A DNA stretch of 64,000 nucleotides from Sinomonas sp. P10A9 (GTDB lineage Bacteria > Actinomycetota > Actinomycetes > Actinomycetales > Micrococcaceae): assembly GCF_041022165.1 (NCBI RefSeq), contig NZ_CP163302.1, positions 3,410,001 through 3,474,000 of the forward strand, in the 5' to 3' direction. Numbering within the stretch: position 1 is the first letter of the stretch; every line of letters begins with the position of its first letter. This document shows, piece after piece, positions 47,172 through 55,751 of the stretch. The notes beneath the pieces were generated by a model, which saw only the letters and a list, made by a program, of their open reading frames with translations, did no database searches and was not told the origin of the DNA. A program made the translations under genes and the position numbers.

Positions 47172-48671
47172 ATGTCCCGAAACCATGCGCCCGCACCCGG
47201 CTCCCAGAGCGCCGAGGCGGTCCGCCCCGAGGATCAGAAGCTGCCCATCGGCACCGCGTTTGCCTACGGCTTCCAGCACGTCCTGACGATGTACGGCGGC
47301 ATCATCGCGCCGCCGCTCATCATCGGATCGGCGGCCGGCCTCAAGGGGCCGGACATCGCGCTCCTCATCACGTCCTGCCTGTTCGTGGGCGGCCTCGCGA
47401 CGCTCCTGCAGACGCTCGGCGTCAAGTGGTTCGGCTCGCAGCTGCCGCTCGTCCAGGGCACCTCGTTCGCCTCGGTCGCGACGATGCTCGCAATCGTGAG
47501 CGGCGGAGGAGGGATCCAGGCGGTCTTCGGCGCCGTGATCGCGGCCTCGCTCATCGGCCTCATCGTCGCCCCGTTCTTCGCGAAGGTCATCCACTTCTTC
47601 CCGCCGGTCGTGACGGGGGTCGTCATCACGACGATCGGCCTCTCGCTCACGCCCGTCGCCGCGAACTGGGCCCTGGGCGGGAACGCCAAGGCGCCGAACT
47701 ACGGCGACCCGGCCAACATCGGGCTCGCGGGGCTCACGCTCCTGGTGATCATGCTCCTGAGCAAGCTCGGCAGCGCCGTCATCTCGCGCCTGTCGATCCT
47801 CCTGGCGATCGTCATCGGCACGATCGTCGCGGCGTTCATCGGCATGGCCGACTTCTCCAAGGTCGGCACCGGGGCGATCTTCGAGCTGCCCCGACCGTTC
47901 GCGTTCGGTCTGCCCACGTTCGAGCCTGCCGCGATCATCTCGATGGTGATCGTGATCCTCGTGATCCTGACGGAGACCACCGCGGACATCCTCGCCGTCG
48001 GCGAGATCGCCGGCTCGAAGATCGACTCGAAGCGCATTGCGAACGGCCTCCGCGCGGACATGCTCTCCTCGGCCGTCGCGCCCGTCTTCAACACGTTCAC
48101 CCAGAGCGCGTTCGCCCAGAACGTCGGCCTGGTCGCCGTGACCGGCATCAAGTCCCGGTTCGCGGTCGCGGCCGGCGGCGGCGTCCTGGTGCTGCTCGGG
48201 CTCCTGCCCGTCCTCGGGCGGGTCGTAGCGGCCGTGCCGACGCCCGTGCTCGGCGGCGCGGGGATCGTCCTCTTCGGCACGGTCGCCGCCTCGGGCATCC
48301 GGACCCTGTCGAAGGTCGACTACAAGGACAGCATGAACCTGATCATCGTCGCGACGTCCATCGCGTTCGGCATGGTCCCGGTCATCAATCCCGCCTTCTA
48401 CGGGCACTTCCCCGCGTGGTTCCAGGTGATCTTCGACTCGGGCATCAGCTCGGCGGCAATCATGGCGATCCTGCTGAATATCGTCTTCAACGTGGTCAAG
48501 CGCGGCACCCCGCACAACCCGTCGGTGTTCGGTGCCGCCCCCGTGCGCATCGTCCCCGAGGAGGTCCTCGAGTGCCTTGAGGACGGCGACCGCTGCGAGA
48601 ACGGCAAGATCTTGGACAAGGACGGCAACGAGGTCCCGGTGAGGGCCGCGAAGGGAGCCCACGGCCACTGA
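47172..48671 (+). CDS. NCS2-family purine (urate/xanthine) permease
   Basis: A 499-aa membrane protein with ~12-14 hydrophobic segments. LPLVQGTSFASVATM and the NCS2 signature QNVGLVAVTGIKSR are present, together with LTETTADILAVGEI carrying the conserved acidic residue. NCS2 carriers import uracil, xanthine or urate with protons or sodium; position after uricase favours urate or xanthine. AGGAGG precedes the ATG. The hydrophilic tail (~45 residues) contains Cys-rich ECLEDGDRCENG. A 15-bp hairpin follows. Confidence 0.94.
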   Translation: MSRNHAPAPGSQSAEAVRPEDQKLPIGTAFAYGFQHVLTMYGGIIAPPLIIGSAAGLKGPDIALLITSCLFVGGLATLLQTLGVKWFGSQLPLVQGTSFASVATMLAIVSGGGGIQAVFGAVIAASLIGLIVAPFFAKVIHFFPPVVTGVVITTIGLSLTPVAANWALGGNAKAPNYGDPANIGLAGLTLLVIMLLSKLGSAVISRLSILLAIVIGTIVAAFIGMADFSKVGTGAIFELPRPFAFGLPTFEPAAIISMVIVILVILTETTADILAVGEIAGSKIDSKRIANGLRADMLSSAVAPVFNTFTQSAFAQNVGLVAVTGIKSRFAVAAGGGVLVLLGLLPVLGRVVAAVPTPVLGGAGIVLFGTVAASGIRTLSKVDYKDSMNLIIVATSIAFGMVPVINPAFYGHFPAWFQVIFDSGISSAAIMAILLNIVFNVVKRGTPHNPSVFGAAPVRIVPEEVLECLEDGDRCENGKILDKDGNEVPVRAAKGAHGH

Positions 48672-48701
48672 GCCGAGCGCCAGGGACCCCGCAAGCGCTC
48701 G

Positions 48702-48806
48702 CCAGAGACCCCACAACCCCCTCGTTGTGGGGTCTCTGGCGGGGCTTTGCGGGATCTCTGGCGGGGCTTTGCGGGGTCTCTGGCGTGGCGTTGTGGGGTC
48801 TCTGGT
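48702..48806. repeat. 15-bp hairpin and 22-nt tandem repeats after the permease
   Basis: CCAGAGACCCCACAA (48702-48716) pairs perfectly with TTGTGGGGTCTCTGG (48725-48739). The right arm is then repeated with TCTCTGG cores at 48733, 48755, 48777 and 48799, period 22. The right arm can therefore pair in several registers. Confidence 0.88.
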
Positions 48807-48856
48807 CACCTCACACGGGGTCAGCACCCCATGGACCCGCCCGGTAGGCTTGTCCT

Positions 48857-49279
48857 ATGCCCACCCAGCGCCAGATCACCGTTCGCCGCGCACCCAAGTA
48901 CGTCCCATTCCTCGTCGCGGGCGGCGTCCTGGGCGTCCTCGTCGCGGCGATCACCTCCTTCTCGGTCCCGGCCCCGAAGGACTACACGCAGGGCTCGGTC
49001 TTCGGGTACTTCATGATCCTCTTCGCCGCGGGAGGACTGCTCCTCGGCGGTGTGGTCGCCCTCGTCCTCGACCGCATCTCACTGCGCCGTTCGCAGCGCG
49101 CAACGGTCGAGGAAGTCGACGAGCCGGCGGAAATCGACGAGCCGGCCGAGGTCCCGGCTGCTGCCGACCCGCACGACGGCTACCACGCGCCGTCGTCCGA
49201 AACCGGCACCGAGGCGGGCGCGCAAGCCACCGGAACCACGTCGGAAGGCAACGGCGCGGACCCTGCCCCCGCTCCGTGA
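48857..49279 (+). CDS. small membrane protein upstream of purF
   Basis: A 140-aa protein with two membrane helices (YVPFLVAGGVLGVLVAAI and YFMILFAAGGLLLGGVVALV) and an acidic, Ala/Glu/Thr-rich cytoplasmic tail containing a DEPAE repeat. Its position before purF recalls actinobacterial gene neighbours; function unknown. TAGGCT (48845-48850) ends 7 bp before the ATG, suggesting a leaderless transcript. The ACGACGGC hairpin (49173-49196) lies within its coding end. Confidence 0.75.
   Translation: MPTQRQITVRRAPKYVPFLVAGGVLGVLVAAITSFSVPAPKDYTQGSVFGYFMILFAAGGLLLGGVVALVLDRISLRRSQRATVEEVDEPAEIDEPAEVPAAADPHDGYHAPSSETGTEAGAQATGTTSEGNGADPAPAP
49173..49196. other. ACGACGGC hairpin, copy 4 (inside coding sequence)
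   Basis: ACGACGGC (49173-49180) and GCCGTCGT (49189-49196) with an 8-nt loop, within the tail of the small membrane protein gene. Confidence 0.6.
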
Positions 49280-49291
49280 GACAATCAACCA

Positions 49292-50926
49292 GTGGTACGT
49301 GGTGACGGACTCCTCTCCCTTGATCTAGACCCCCTCGACAAAGGCCCCCAGGACGCCTGTGGCGTCTTCGGCGTGTGGGCGCCCGGCGAAGAAGTCGCCA
49401 AGCTGACCTACTACGGGCTGTACGCGCTGCAGCACCGCGGCCAGGAGTCGGCGGGCATTGCGACGAGCGACGGCGCGCGCATCAACGTGTACAAGGACAT
49501 GGGCCTTGTCTCCCAGGTCTTCGACGAGTCGACCCTGAACACGCTCACGGGCCACCTGGCCGTCGGCCACTGCCGCTACTCGACGACCGGTGCGAGCCAC
49601 TGGGCCAACGCCCAGCCGACGCTCGGCGCAACGGCCAACGGCACCGTGGCCCTCGCCCACAACGGCAACCTGACCAACACCGCCGAGCTCCGCGACATGA
49701 TCGAGGAGCTCACGGGCGGCGAGCTCACGGGCGAGATGAAGCAGGGCAACACCTCGGACACCGCGCTCGTCACGGCGCTCCTGCAGGGCCAGAAGGGCCA
49801 GACGCTCGAGGACACGGCGATGGAGCTGCTCCCCAAGATCCGGGGCGGCTTCTGCTTCGTGTTCATGGACGAGTCCACGATCTACGCCGCGCGCGACACC
49901 TACGGCATCCGCCCACTGTGCCTCGGCCGGCTCGAGCGCGGCTGGGTCGTCGCGTCCGAGCAGTCCGCCCTCGCGACGGTCGGCGCGAGCTTCATCCGCG
50001 AGATCGAGCCGGGCGAGTTCATCGCCATCGATGAGAACGGCGTGCGCTCGCAGCGCTTCGGGAAGCCGACACCGGCCGGCTGCGTCTTCGAGTACGTCTA
50101 CCTCGCGCGCCCCGACGCCGCGATCAACGGCCGCTCGGTGTACGAGTCGCGCGTCGAGATGGGCCGACAGCTCGCCCGGGAGAACCAGCACGACGCCGAC
50201 ATCGTCATCCCCGTGCCCGAGTCCGGGACGCCCGCCGCGGTCGGCTACGCCGAGGAGTCCGGCATCCCCTTCGCGCACGGCTTCGTCAAGAACGCCTACG
50301 TGGGGCGCACCTTCATCCAGCCCTCGCAGACCCTGCGTCAGCTCGGCATCAGGCTCAAGCTCAACGCCCTCGAATCCGTGATCCGGGGCAAGCGGGTGGT
50401 GGTCGTGGACGACTCGATCGTGCGCGGGAACACCCAGCGGGCCATCGTGCGCATGCTGCGCGAGGCCGGGGCCAAGGAGGTCCACATCAAGATCTCCTCG
50501 CCACCGGTGAAGTGGCCGTGCTTCTACGGCATCGACTTCGCCTCGCGCGCCGAGCTCATCGCGAACGGCGCGACGATCGACGAGATCGCCCAGGCGATCG
50601 GCGCCGACTCCCTCGGGTACATCTCCGAGGACGGCATGATCAACGCGACTCTGCAGCCGCGCGAGCGCCTGTGCACGGCGTGCTTCACGGGGACGTACCC
50701 GATCGAGCTGCCGAGCGCGGACAAGCTCGGCAAGAACCTCCTCGAACTCCGCGACGGCACGCAGGCTTCCGGCGAGGACGGCACGGACGACGGCGCCGCC
50801 CACCTCGACCCGGTGGGCGACACCGAGACGGGTGGTCACGCCGGCTCGACGGGCTGCGACCCGGGCCCAGACGCCGAATTCGAGCCCCTGCTGACCGAGG
50901 CCGACAGGAAAGAGACGATCGCATGA
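49292..50926 (+). CDS. purF: amidophosphoribosyltransferase
   Basis: First step of de novo purine synthesis: PRPP plus glutamine to phosphoribosylamine. Cys23 in DACGVFGVW is the N-terminal nucleophile after propeptide removal. The PRPP loop is VVVVDDSIVRGNTQ. Cysteines in PAGCVFEYV, WPCFYGIDF and LCTACFTG fit the iron-sulfur type of B. subtilis PurF. 544 aa; the last ~45 residues form a Gly/Asp-rich tail. GTG 49292 is 13 bp after the previous stop; purM overlaps the end (ATGA). Confidence 0.96.
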   Translation: MVRGDGLLSLDLDPLDKGPQDACGVFGVWAPGEEVAKLTYYGLYALQHRGQESAGIATSDGARINVYKDMGLVSQVFDESTLNTLTGHLAVGHCRYSTTGASHWANAQPTLGATANGTVALAHNGNLTNTAELRDMIEELTGGELTGEMKQGNTSDTALVTALLQGQKGQTLEDTAMELLPKIRGGFCFVFMDESTIYAARDTYGIRPLCLGRLERGWVVASEQSALATVGASFIREIEPGEFIAIDENGVRSQRFGKPTPAGCVFEYVYLARPDAAINGRSVYESRVEMGRQLARENQHDADIVIPVPESGTPAAVGYAEESGIPFAHGFVKNAYVGRTFIQPSQTLRQLGIRLKLNALESVIRGKRVVVVDDSIVRGNTQRAIVRMLREAGAKEVHIKISSPPVKWPCFYGIDFASRAELIANGATIDEIAQAIGADSLGYISEDGMINATLQPRERLCTACFTGTYPIELPSADKLGKNLLELRDGTQASGEDGTDDGAAHLDPVGDTETGGHAGSTGCDPGPDAEFEPLLTEADRKETIA

Positions 50927-52137
50927 CCGCCCGCACCCCGCAGCCGACCCCTTCGAACTCCGCTTCGTCCGGCGCGGCCGGCATGACCTACCCTGCGATC
51001 ACCTACGCTGACGCTGGCGTCGATGTCGAGGCCGGCGATCGCGCCGTCGAGCTCATGAAGGACGCCGTCAAGGCAACCCACAGCGCCTCGGTCCTGGGCG
51101 GCGTCGGCGGCTTCGCCGGGCTGTTCGACGTCTCGCGGCTCCTCACGTACAAGCGCCCCCTGCTCGCGACCTCGACAGATGGCGTGGGCACCAAGGTCGC
51201 GATCGCGCAGGCCATGGACGTTCACGACACGATCGGTTTCGACCTCGTTGGCATGGTCGTGGACGACATCGTCGTGGTCGGCGCCGAGCCGCTCTACATG
51301 ACGGACTACATCGCGTGCGGCAAGGTCGTCCCCGAGCGGATCGCAGACATCGTGCGAGGCATCGCGGCGGCCTGCTCGGTCGCGGGAACCGCGCTCGTGG
51401 GCGGCGAGACCGCCGAGCATCCGGGCCTACTGGGTGAGAGTGAGTACGACGTCGCCGGCGCCGCCACCGGCGTTGTCGAGGCCGACGCACTGCTCGGCCC
51501 CGAACGGGTCCGTGCGGGCGATGTCGTGATCGGCATGGCGTCCTCGGGCATCCACTCGAACGGCTACTCGCTCGTGCGCCGCGTCATCAACCACGCGGGC
51601 TGGGCGCTGGACCGCCAGGTCTCCGAGCTCGGACGCACACTCGGCGAGGAGCTCCTCGAGCCCACACGGGTGTACGCGGCCGACTGCCTCGACCTCGTGC
51701 GCGCCCTGAACGGCGCCGGCGGATCAGGCTCTGGCGGTGAGCTGGCACCTGTACTGCCACTTCGCGGCTTCTCCCACGTGACGGGCGGCGGCCTCGCCGC
51801 CAACCTCGCGCGCGTCCTCCCCAAGGGCCTCCTCGCGACCGTGGACCGCTCCACGTGGGAACTCCCGGCGATCTTCAAGGTGGTCGCGGAGCTCGGCAAC
51901 GTGCCGCAGGCCGACCTCGAGCGGACCCTCAACCTCGGTGTGGGCATGGTTGCGATCGTCGCGCCCGACGCCGCCGATGCCACCCTCGCGCGTCTCGCCG
52001 AGCGCGGACTCCCGTCCTGGGTCATGGGCCAGGTGTCGGAGGACGCGGAGACGGGGACCGCCGGGGACCCGGACTACGTCCAGGGCGCCAAGGGAGTCGA
52101 CGGCGGCGCCGTCAGGCTCGTGAACGCCTACGCCTGA
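50923..52137 (+). CDS. purM: phosphoribosylformylglycinamidine cyclo-ligase
   Basis: AIR synthetase, closing the imidazole ring with ATP. 404 aa with TYADAGVDVEAGDRAVELMK, TSTDGVGTKVAIAQ, DIVVVGAEPLYMTDYIA and GGETAEHPGLLGESEYDVAG. The ATG overlaps the purF stop, so the pair is coupled. The first ~20 residues (Ser/Thr/Ala/Pro-rich) are an extension. The core is standard. Confidence 0.96.
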   Translation: MTARTPQPTPSNSASSGAAGMTYPAITYADAGVDVEAGDRAVELMKDAVKATHSASVLGGVGGFAGLFDVSRLLTYKRPLLATSTDGVGTKVAIAQAMDVHDTIGFDLVGMVVDDIVVVGAEPLYMTDYIACGKVVPERIADIVRGIAAACSVAGTALVGGETAEHPGLLGESEYDVAGAATGVVEADALLGPERVRAGDVVIGMASSGIHSNGYSLVRRVINHAGWALDRQVSELGRTLGEELLEPTRVYAADCLDLVRALNGAGGSGSGGELAPVLPLRGFSHVTGGGLAANLARVLPKGLLATVDRSTWELPAIFKVVAELGNVPQADLERTLNLGVGMVAIVAPDAADATLARLAERGLPSWVMGQVSEDAETGTAGDPDYVQGAKGVDGGAVRLVNAYA

Positions 52138-52242
52138 CCCACCCCCCGTCGGGGAACCCATCCTCGGCGTCGATGAGCCCGGAGGCCTAAGCCCGGCGAC
52201 CCGGTCCTTCCCCCTGCCCGATGCATCTGGCACGGTTGTGCC

Positions 52243-53439
52243 ATGGAGGAGACAACCGTGGACGCAGACGTTGAAGCAGCCCCCACCGCCGACTGGAACC
52301 CACGGGCCGCAGACGTCCAGGCAGACCAGATCGCGGCGTACGACGGCATGCGCGCCAGATGCCCCGTGGCCCTGGGCGAGCAAGGGAACTGGGCCGTCTT
52401 CGGGCACGCCGACAACCGGAGGATCCTCAACGATCCCAGGACGTTCTCCAACGTCGTCTCAACCCATCTGACCGTCCCGAACGGGATGGACCCGCCCGAG
52501 CACGGGCCGTTCCGCGCGATCGTGGACAAGTACTACACGCCGTGGCGCATGCACGCGTTCGAGCCGGCCTGCCGCGCCATCGCGAGCCGGCTCGTCGCCG
52601 CGCTCCCCCGGCAGGCCGACGTCGAGGTCATGGCGGACCTCGCCGAGCCCTTTGCCAACGAGGTCCAGTGTGCGTTCATGGGCTGGCCTGAGACCCTCCA
52701 CGGGCCTCTGCGCGAGTGGACCCGGAAGAACCACGCCGCCACACTGAGCATGGACCGGGCAGCAATGTCCGCGATCGCGCTCGAGTTCGACGGGTACATC
52801 CGCGAGCAGCTCGACCTGCGGCGCGACCGTGCGCGCCTTCCCAGCGGCGGCACGCCCGACGCCACCTCCGAGCTCCTGGCCGAGGAGGTCGGCGGCCGGC
52901 TGCTGACCGACGAGGAGATCGTCTCGATCGTGCGCAACTGGACGGTCGGCGAGCTCGGAACGATCGCCGCGAGCGTCGGGTCCATCGCGAAGTTCCTCGC
53001 CGACCATCCGGACATCCAGGCCGACTTGCGCTCGCGGAGGCACGACGGCGGCCTGCTGGCCCGGGCGAGCGACGAGATCCTGCGCCTCGACGCACCGCTC
53101 ATCGCGAATCGCCGTCGCACGAAGGCCAGCGTCGAGATCGGCGGCCGGACCATCCCAGCGGGCGAACGCGTGGTGGTGCTCTGGGCCTCGGCCAACCGGG
53201 ACGAACGGGTATTCCCAGACCCCGACGAGTTCAGGCTCGACCGCAATCCGGCCGACAACCTGCTCTATGGGGAGGGCATCCATGCGTGTCCGGGCGCACC
53301 GCTTGCCCGGCTCGAGCTGAGTGTGCTCATGCAGGAACTGCTCGGCGCCACAACGTCGATCGAGCTGGCGTCCAACGCGCCGGTGCGGGCCACGTATCCA
53401 TCCGGCGGATGGAACAGCGTGTCGGTACGCATCGCCTGA
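52243..53439 (+). CDS. cytochrome P450
   Basis: A 398-aa bacterial P450. The haem loop is YGEGIHACPGAPLARLE, with the Cys thiolate, but Tyr replaces the usual first Phe of FGxGxHxCxG. ExxR is EILR. The I-helix region NWTVGELGTIAASVG has Glu and Thr near the positions of the usual acid-alcohol pair, but not the common AGxDT spelling. These are monooxygenases needing ferredoxin partners, which are not nearby. The start ATG lacks a clear ribosome site. Substrate unknown. Confidence 0.9.
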   Translation: MEETTVDADVEAAPTADWNPRAADVQADQIAAYDGMRARCPVALGEQGNWAVFGHADNRRILNDPRTFSNVVSTHLTVPNGMDPPEHGPFRAIVDKYYTPWRMHAFEPACRAIASRLVAALPRQADVEVMADLAEPFANEVQCAFMGWPETLHGPLREWTRKNHAATLSMDRAAMSAIALEFDGYIREQLDLRRDRARLPSGGTPDATSELLAEEVGGRLLTDEEIVSIVRNWTVGELGTIAASVGSIAKFLADHPDIQADLRSRRHDGGLLARASDEILRLDAPLIANRRRTKASVEIGGRTIPAGERVVVLWASANRDERVFPDPDEFRLDRNPADNLLYGEGIHACPGAPLARLELSVLMQELLGATTSIELASNAPVRATYPSGGWNSVSVRIA

Positions 53440-53506
53440 CCAGCCCGAGGGTGCGCCCCCTTCGAGCGAACCTGACGGCCCGTGCGTCGCGGCCCATGCC
53501 TCGCGG

Positions 53507-54367
53507 TCAGAGTGCCGCGGAGAGCTCCCCGAGCGCCTCGCCGACGTCAGCACGCCACCGCCAGTCGGCGCGGGAGTCACCGCGCGTGGGGCCCTGGTTC
53601 ACGATGCCCACGGGCTTGCCCTCGTGCACTGCGTCGAGGACAAACCGGAAGCCGCTCATGACCGCAAGGGATGACCCCAGCACGAGGAGGCTGCGCGCAG
53701 AGGCGAGCATCGCCGTCGCCCGCTGCTTGCGTTCGAGCGGGACGCTCTCGCCGAAGTACACGACGTCGGGCTTGAGCGCGTCTGAGCCGCAGACGAGGCA
53801 CGGGACCATGACGAACCGGCCGACCCAATGCTCGTCGAGCTCGACGTCTCCGTCGGGGTTGACTGCCGCGGGATCGTGCGAGACGGCCTCGGAGTAGCCT
53901 GGGTTGGCCTCGGAGAGGCGCGCGTCGAGGCTCCTCCGTGCTTCGAGGTTGCCGCAGTTGAGGCACACGACCCTGTCGAGGTCGCCATGCAACGTCACGA
54001 GGTTGTTGGTCCCCGCCGCAGCGTGCAGGCCGTCCACGTTCTGGGTCACGACGCCGGCAATGTACCCTCGCCGCTCGAGGTCGGCGATGATCCGGTGCGC
54101 CCGGTTCGGCTCGGCACGGTTGAGGTGCCGCCAGCCGATGAAGCTGCGCGCCCAGTAACGGTGCCGCGCCGCCGGATCGTGGCGGAACTCCTGATAGGTC
54201 ATGGGCCGGTGCTTGCGCCACGACCCCTGCGGGCCGCGGTAGTCCGGGATGCCCGATGCCGTGGAGACCCCCGCGCCGGTCACGACGAGCACGGCCCGTT
54301 CACCGAGCATTCCGAGGATGCCTTTGCGGGCGACGCCGGGGGGCTGGGGTTCGGCGGTCTCCGTCAC
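53507..54367 (-). CDS. Sir2-family NAD-dependent protein deacylase
   Basis: A sirtuin: VVTGAGVSTASGIPDYRG (NAD site), TQNVDGLHAAAG, catalytic His in TLHGD, four zinc Cys in CLNCG and CLVCG, and LVLGSSLAVMSGF. It removes acyl groups from lysines with NAD. GTG 54367 gives 286 aa and keeps the gene clear of the DUF3073 gene upstream; TTG 54388 is another option. The open frame continues through DUF3073 on the same strand but that part is unlike sirtuins. Confidence 0.88.
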   Translation of the reverse strand: MTETAEPQPPGVARKGILGMLGERAVLVVTGAGVSTASGIPDYRGPQGSWRKHRPMTYQEFRHDPAARHRYWARSFIGWRHLNRAEPNRAHRIIADLERRGYIAGVVTQNVDGLHAAAGTNNLVTLHGDLDRVVCLNCGNLEARRSLDARLSEANPGYSEAVSHDPAAVNPDGDVELDEHWVGRFVMVPCLVCGSDALKPDVVYFGESVPLERKQRATAMLASARSLLVLGSSLAVMSGFRFVLDAVHEGKPVGIVNQGPTRGDSRADWRWRADVGEALGELSAAL

Positions 54368-54440
54368 CTCACGCGCAATAGACCGCAAGGCAGCTGCATG
54401 CGCTCCTGCGATGGCGGGGTGCTGTAACGAGTTCAGGGCC

Positions 54441-54659
54441 TCAACCGATCCGGCGAGAGTCCTCGTCCTCGTCCTCGCCTCCAAATTGATCCGCGTACTC
54501 CGAGTCGTCCTGCTCGGGTTCCTCAGCATATCGATGAGAAGTATGGCCGGTCTGTGAGCCCAGTTCCCGCTCGAGAGCCGCGTAGTCAGTGCTCGGGCTG
54601 TAGTACTTGATGTCCCGAGCCTGCTTGGTTGCCTTAGCCTTTTGACGGCCGCGCCCCAT
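54441..54659 (-). CDS. DUF3073 protein
   Basis: A 72-aa actinobacterial protein: MGRGRQKAKATKQARDIKYY, then SPSTDYAALEREL and an acidic tail. The basic N-terminus suggests nucleic-acid or ribosome contact, but function is unknown. It is regularly found near purM in relatives. It lies upstream of the sirtuin on the same strand. Confidence 0.88.
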   Translation of the reverse strand: MGRGRQKAKATKQARDIKYYSPSTDYAALERELGSQTGHTSHRYAEEPEQDDSEYADQFGGEDEDEDSRRIG

Positions 54660-54844
54660 GGCGTGACCCCCTTTTTGCGTCGTTCCGGAGGTTGTCGCGA
54701 AGGCACGTTCGCGAGGCCCCAGAGTGTCTGATCAATTTGTCGTAGGTCTAGACTACATGTAATTCCAGCCGACCGCGCATCCGCGCAGCGATGGCTACTG
54801 GATGGCCACTGGCCGTGTGAGCTACAAGGAAGCGAGCCCAGTGC

Positions 54845-55522
54845 ATGAGCACGTCCTACCCCCCTGGGGCACCACGACGGGGTAATTTTCCGCCCCCTCC
54901 CCCGCGACCCACGAGGTCACCGCTCGGCGCCGGCCCGACCCCGCCGGACCCCGCCGCGCCCGCGCGCCCAGCCGCTGCGAAGCGCCGCCCCTCTCTCGGC
55001 AAGGGAGCCCGGAGCGTCCGGAAGCCAAAGGCGGCTCCGGCCAGCCCGGTCGGGACGAGGCGTGAGCAGCGTAGGCGCCGCAAGCGCCGCGGTCCCCTCT
55101 TCGTGATCACGGCGCTCGTGGCGGTGGGGCTAGTCATCTGGGGCATCTCGGCCTTCGCCAGCGCGGGGAGGCCCAAGACGGCAGTCGAGTCCACGGCGTA
55201 CGCGAAGGGCGACTGTTTCGCCGACTTCGACGCCGCCGCGAACTCGGGCGACAAGGTGACCTGCACCGACCCGCATTCCGCACAGCTCGTCGGCGTCGAG
55301 AACGCCGGCGACGCCGAGGCCTACCCCGGGCGCGATGCCCTAGAACAGCGCGCCAGCCAGCTGTGCAAAGCCCCGAACATCGTGCTGCCCGGGGACACCA
55401 GCAACCTCAAGCAGCGGTCGGCCTATCCGAGCCAAGACGGCTGGAAGGGCGGCGACCGCCGCATGGACTGCTACATCCTGAGCACGAACGGGAACACACT
55501 CACCGCATCATTCCTCCACTGA
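54845..55522 (+). CDS. septum-formation-like membrane protein
   Basis: A 225-aa protein: a Pro-rich cytoplasmic region, a very basic stretch (REQRRRRKRRG), one membrane helix (FVITALVAVGLVIWGISAF) and an extracytoplasmic domain with CFADFDAAANSG, VTCTDPHSAQLVG and RMDCYILS. The Cys pattern matches the actinobacterial septum formation family, whose role in division is not proven. ATG 54845 is used. It converges with clpB across a repeat array. Confidence 0.78.
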   Translation: MSTSYPPGAPRRGNFPPPPPRPTRSPLGAGPTPPDPAAPARPAAAKRRPSLGKGARSVRKPKAAPASPVGTRREQRRRRKRRGPLFVITALVAVGLVIWGISAFASAGRPKTAVESTAYAKGDCFADFDAAANSGDKVTCTDPHSAQLVGVENAGDAEAYPGRDALEQRASQLCKAPNIVLPGDTSNLKQRSAYPSQDGWKGGDRRMDCYILSTNGNTLTASFLH

Positions 55523-55531
55523 CCCCCCGCC

Positions 55532-55750
55532 GAGGTCACCCCATGTGAGCGCGAGGTCACCCCGTGCGAGCGCGAGATCACCCCGTGCGAGCGCGAGATC
55601 ACCCCGTGCGAGCCCGAGATCACCCCGTCTCAGCGCGAGATCACCCCGCGTAACGTCGACATCGCGCCCGAGAATCCGACCTCGGCGCCACCCGGGGTGA
55701 CCTCGGCGCCACCCGGGGTGACCTCGGCGCCACCCGGGGTGACCTCGGCG
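55532..55750. repeat. 21-nt repeat array with opposing arms between convergent genes
   Basis: Six left units (GAGGTCACCCCGTGCGAGCGC type) start at 55532 and repeat every 21 nt to 55657. Three right units GACCTCGGCGCCACCCGGGG T-type start at 55678, 55699 and 55720, plus a partial unit to 55750. The arms are complementary, so transcripts from either side form a long imperfect stem. It ends 2 bp before the clpB stop. Confidence 0.93.
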
Positions 55751-55751
55751 G

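Noticed and set aside
54368..54706. Sirtuin start upstream within the DUF3073 region
   Set aside because: That stretch overlaps a well-supported DUF3073 gene in another frame and has no sirtuin-like sequence.
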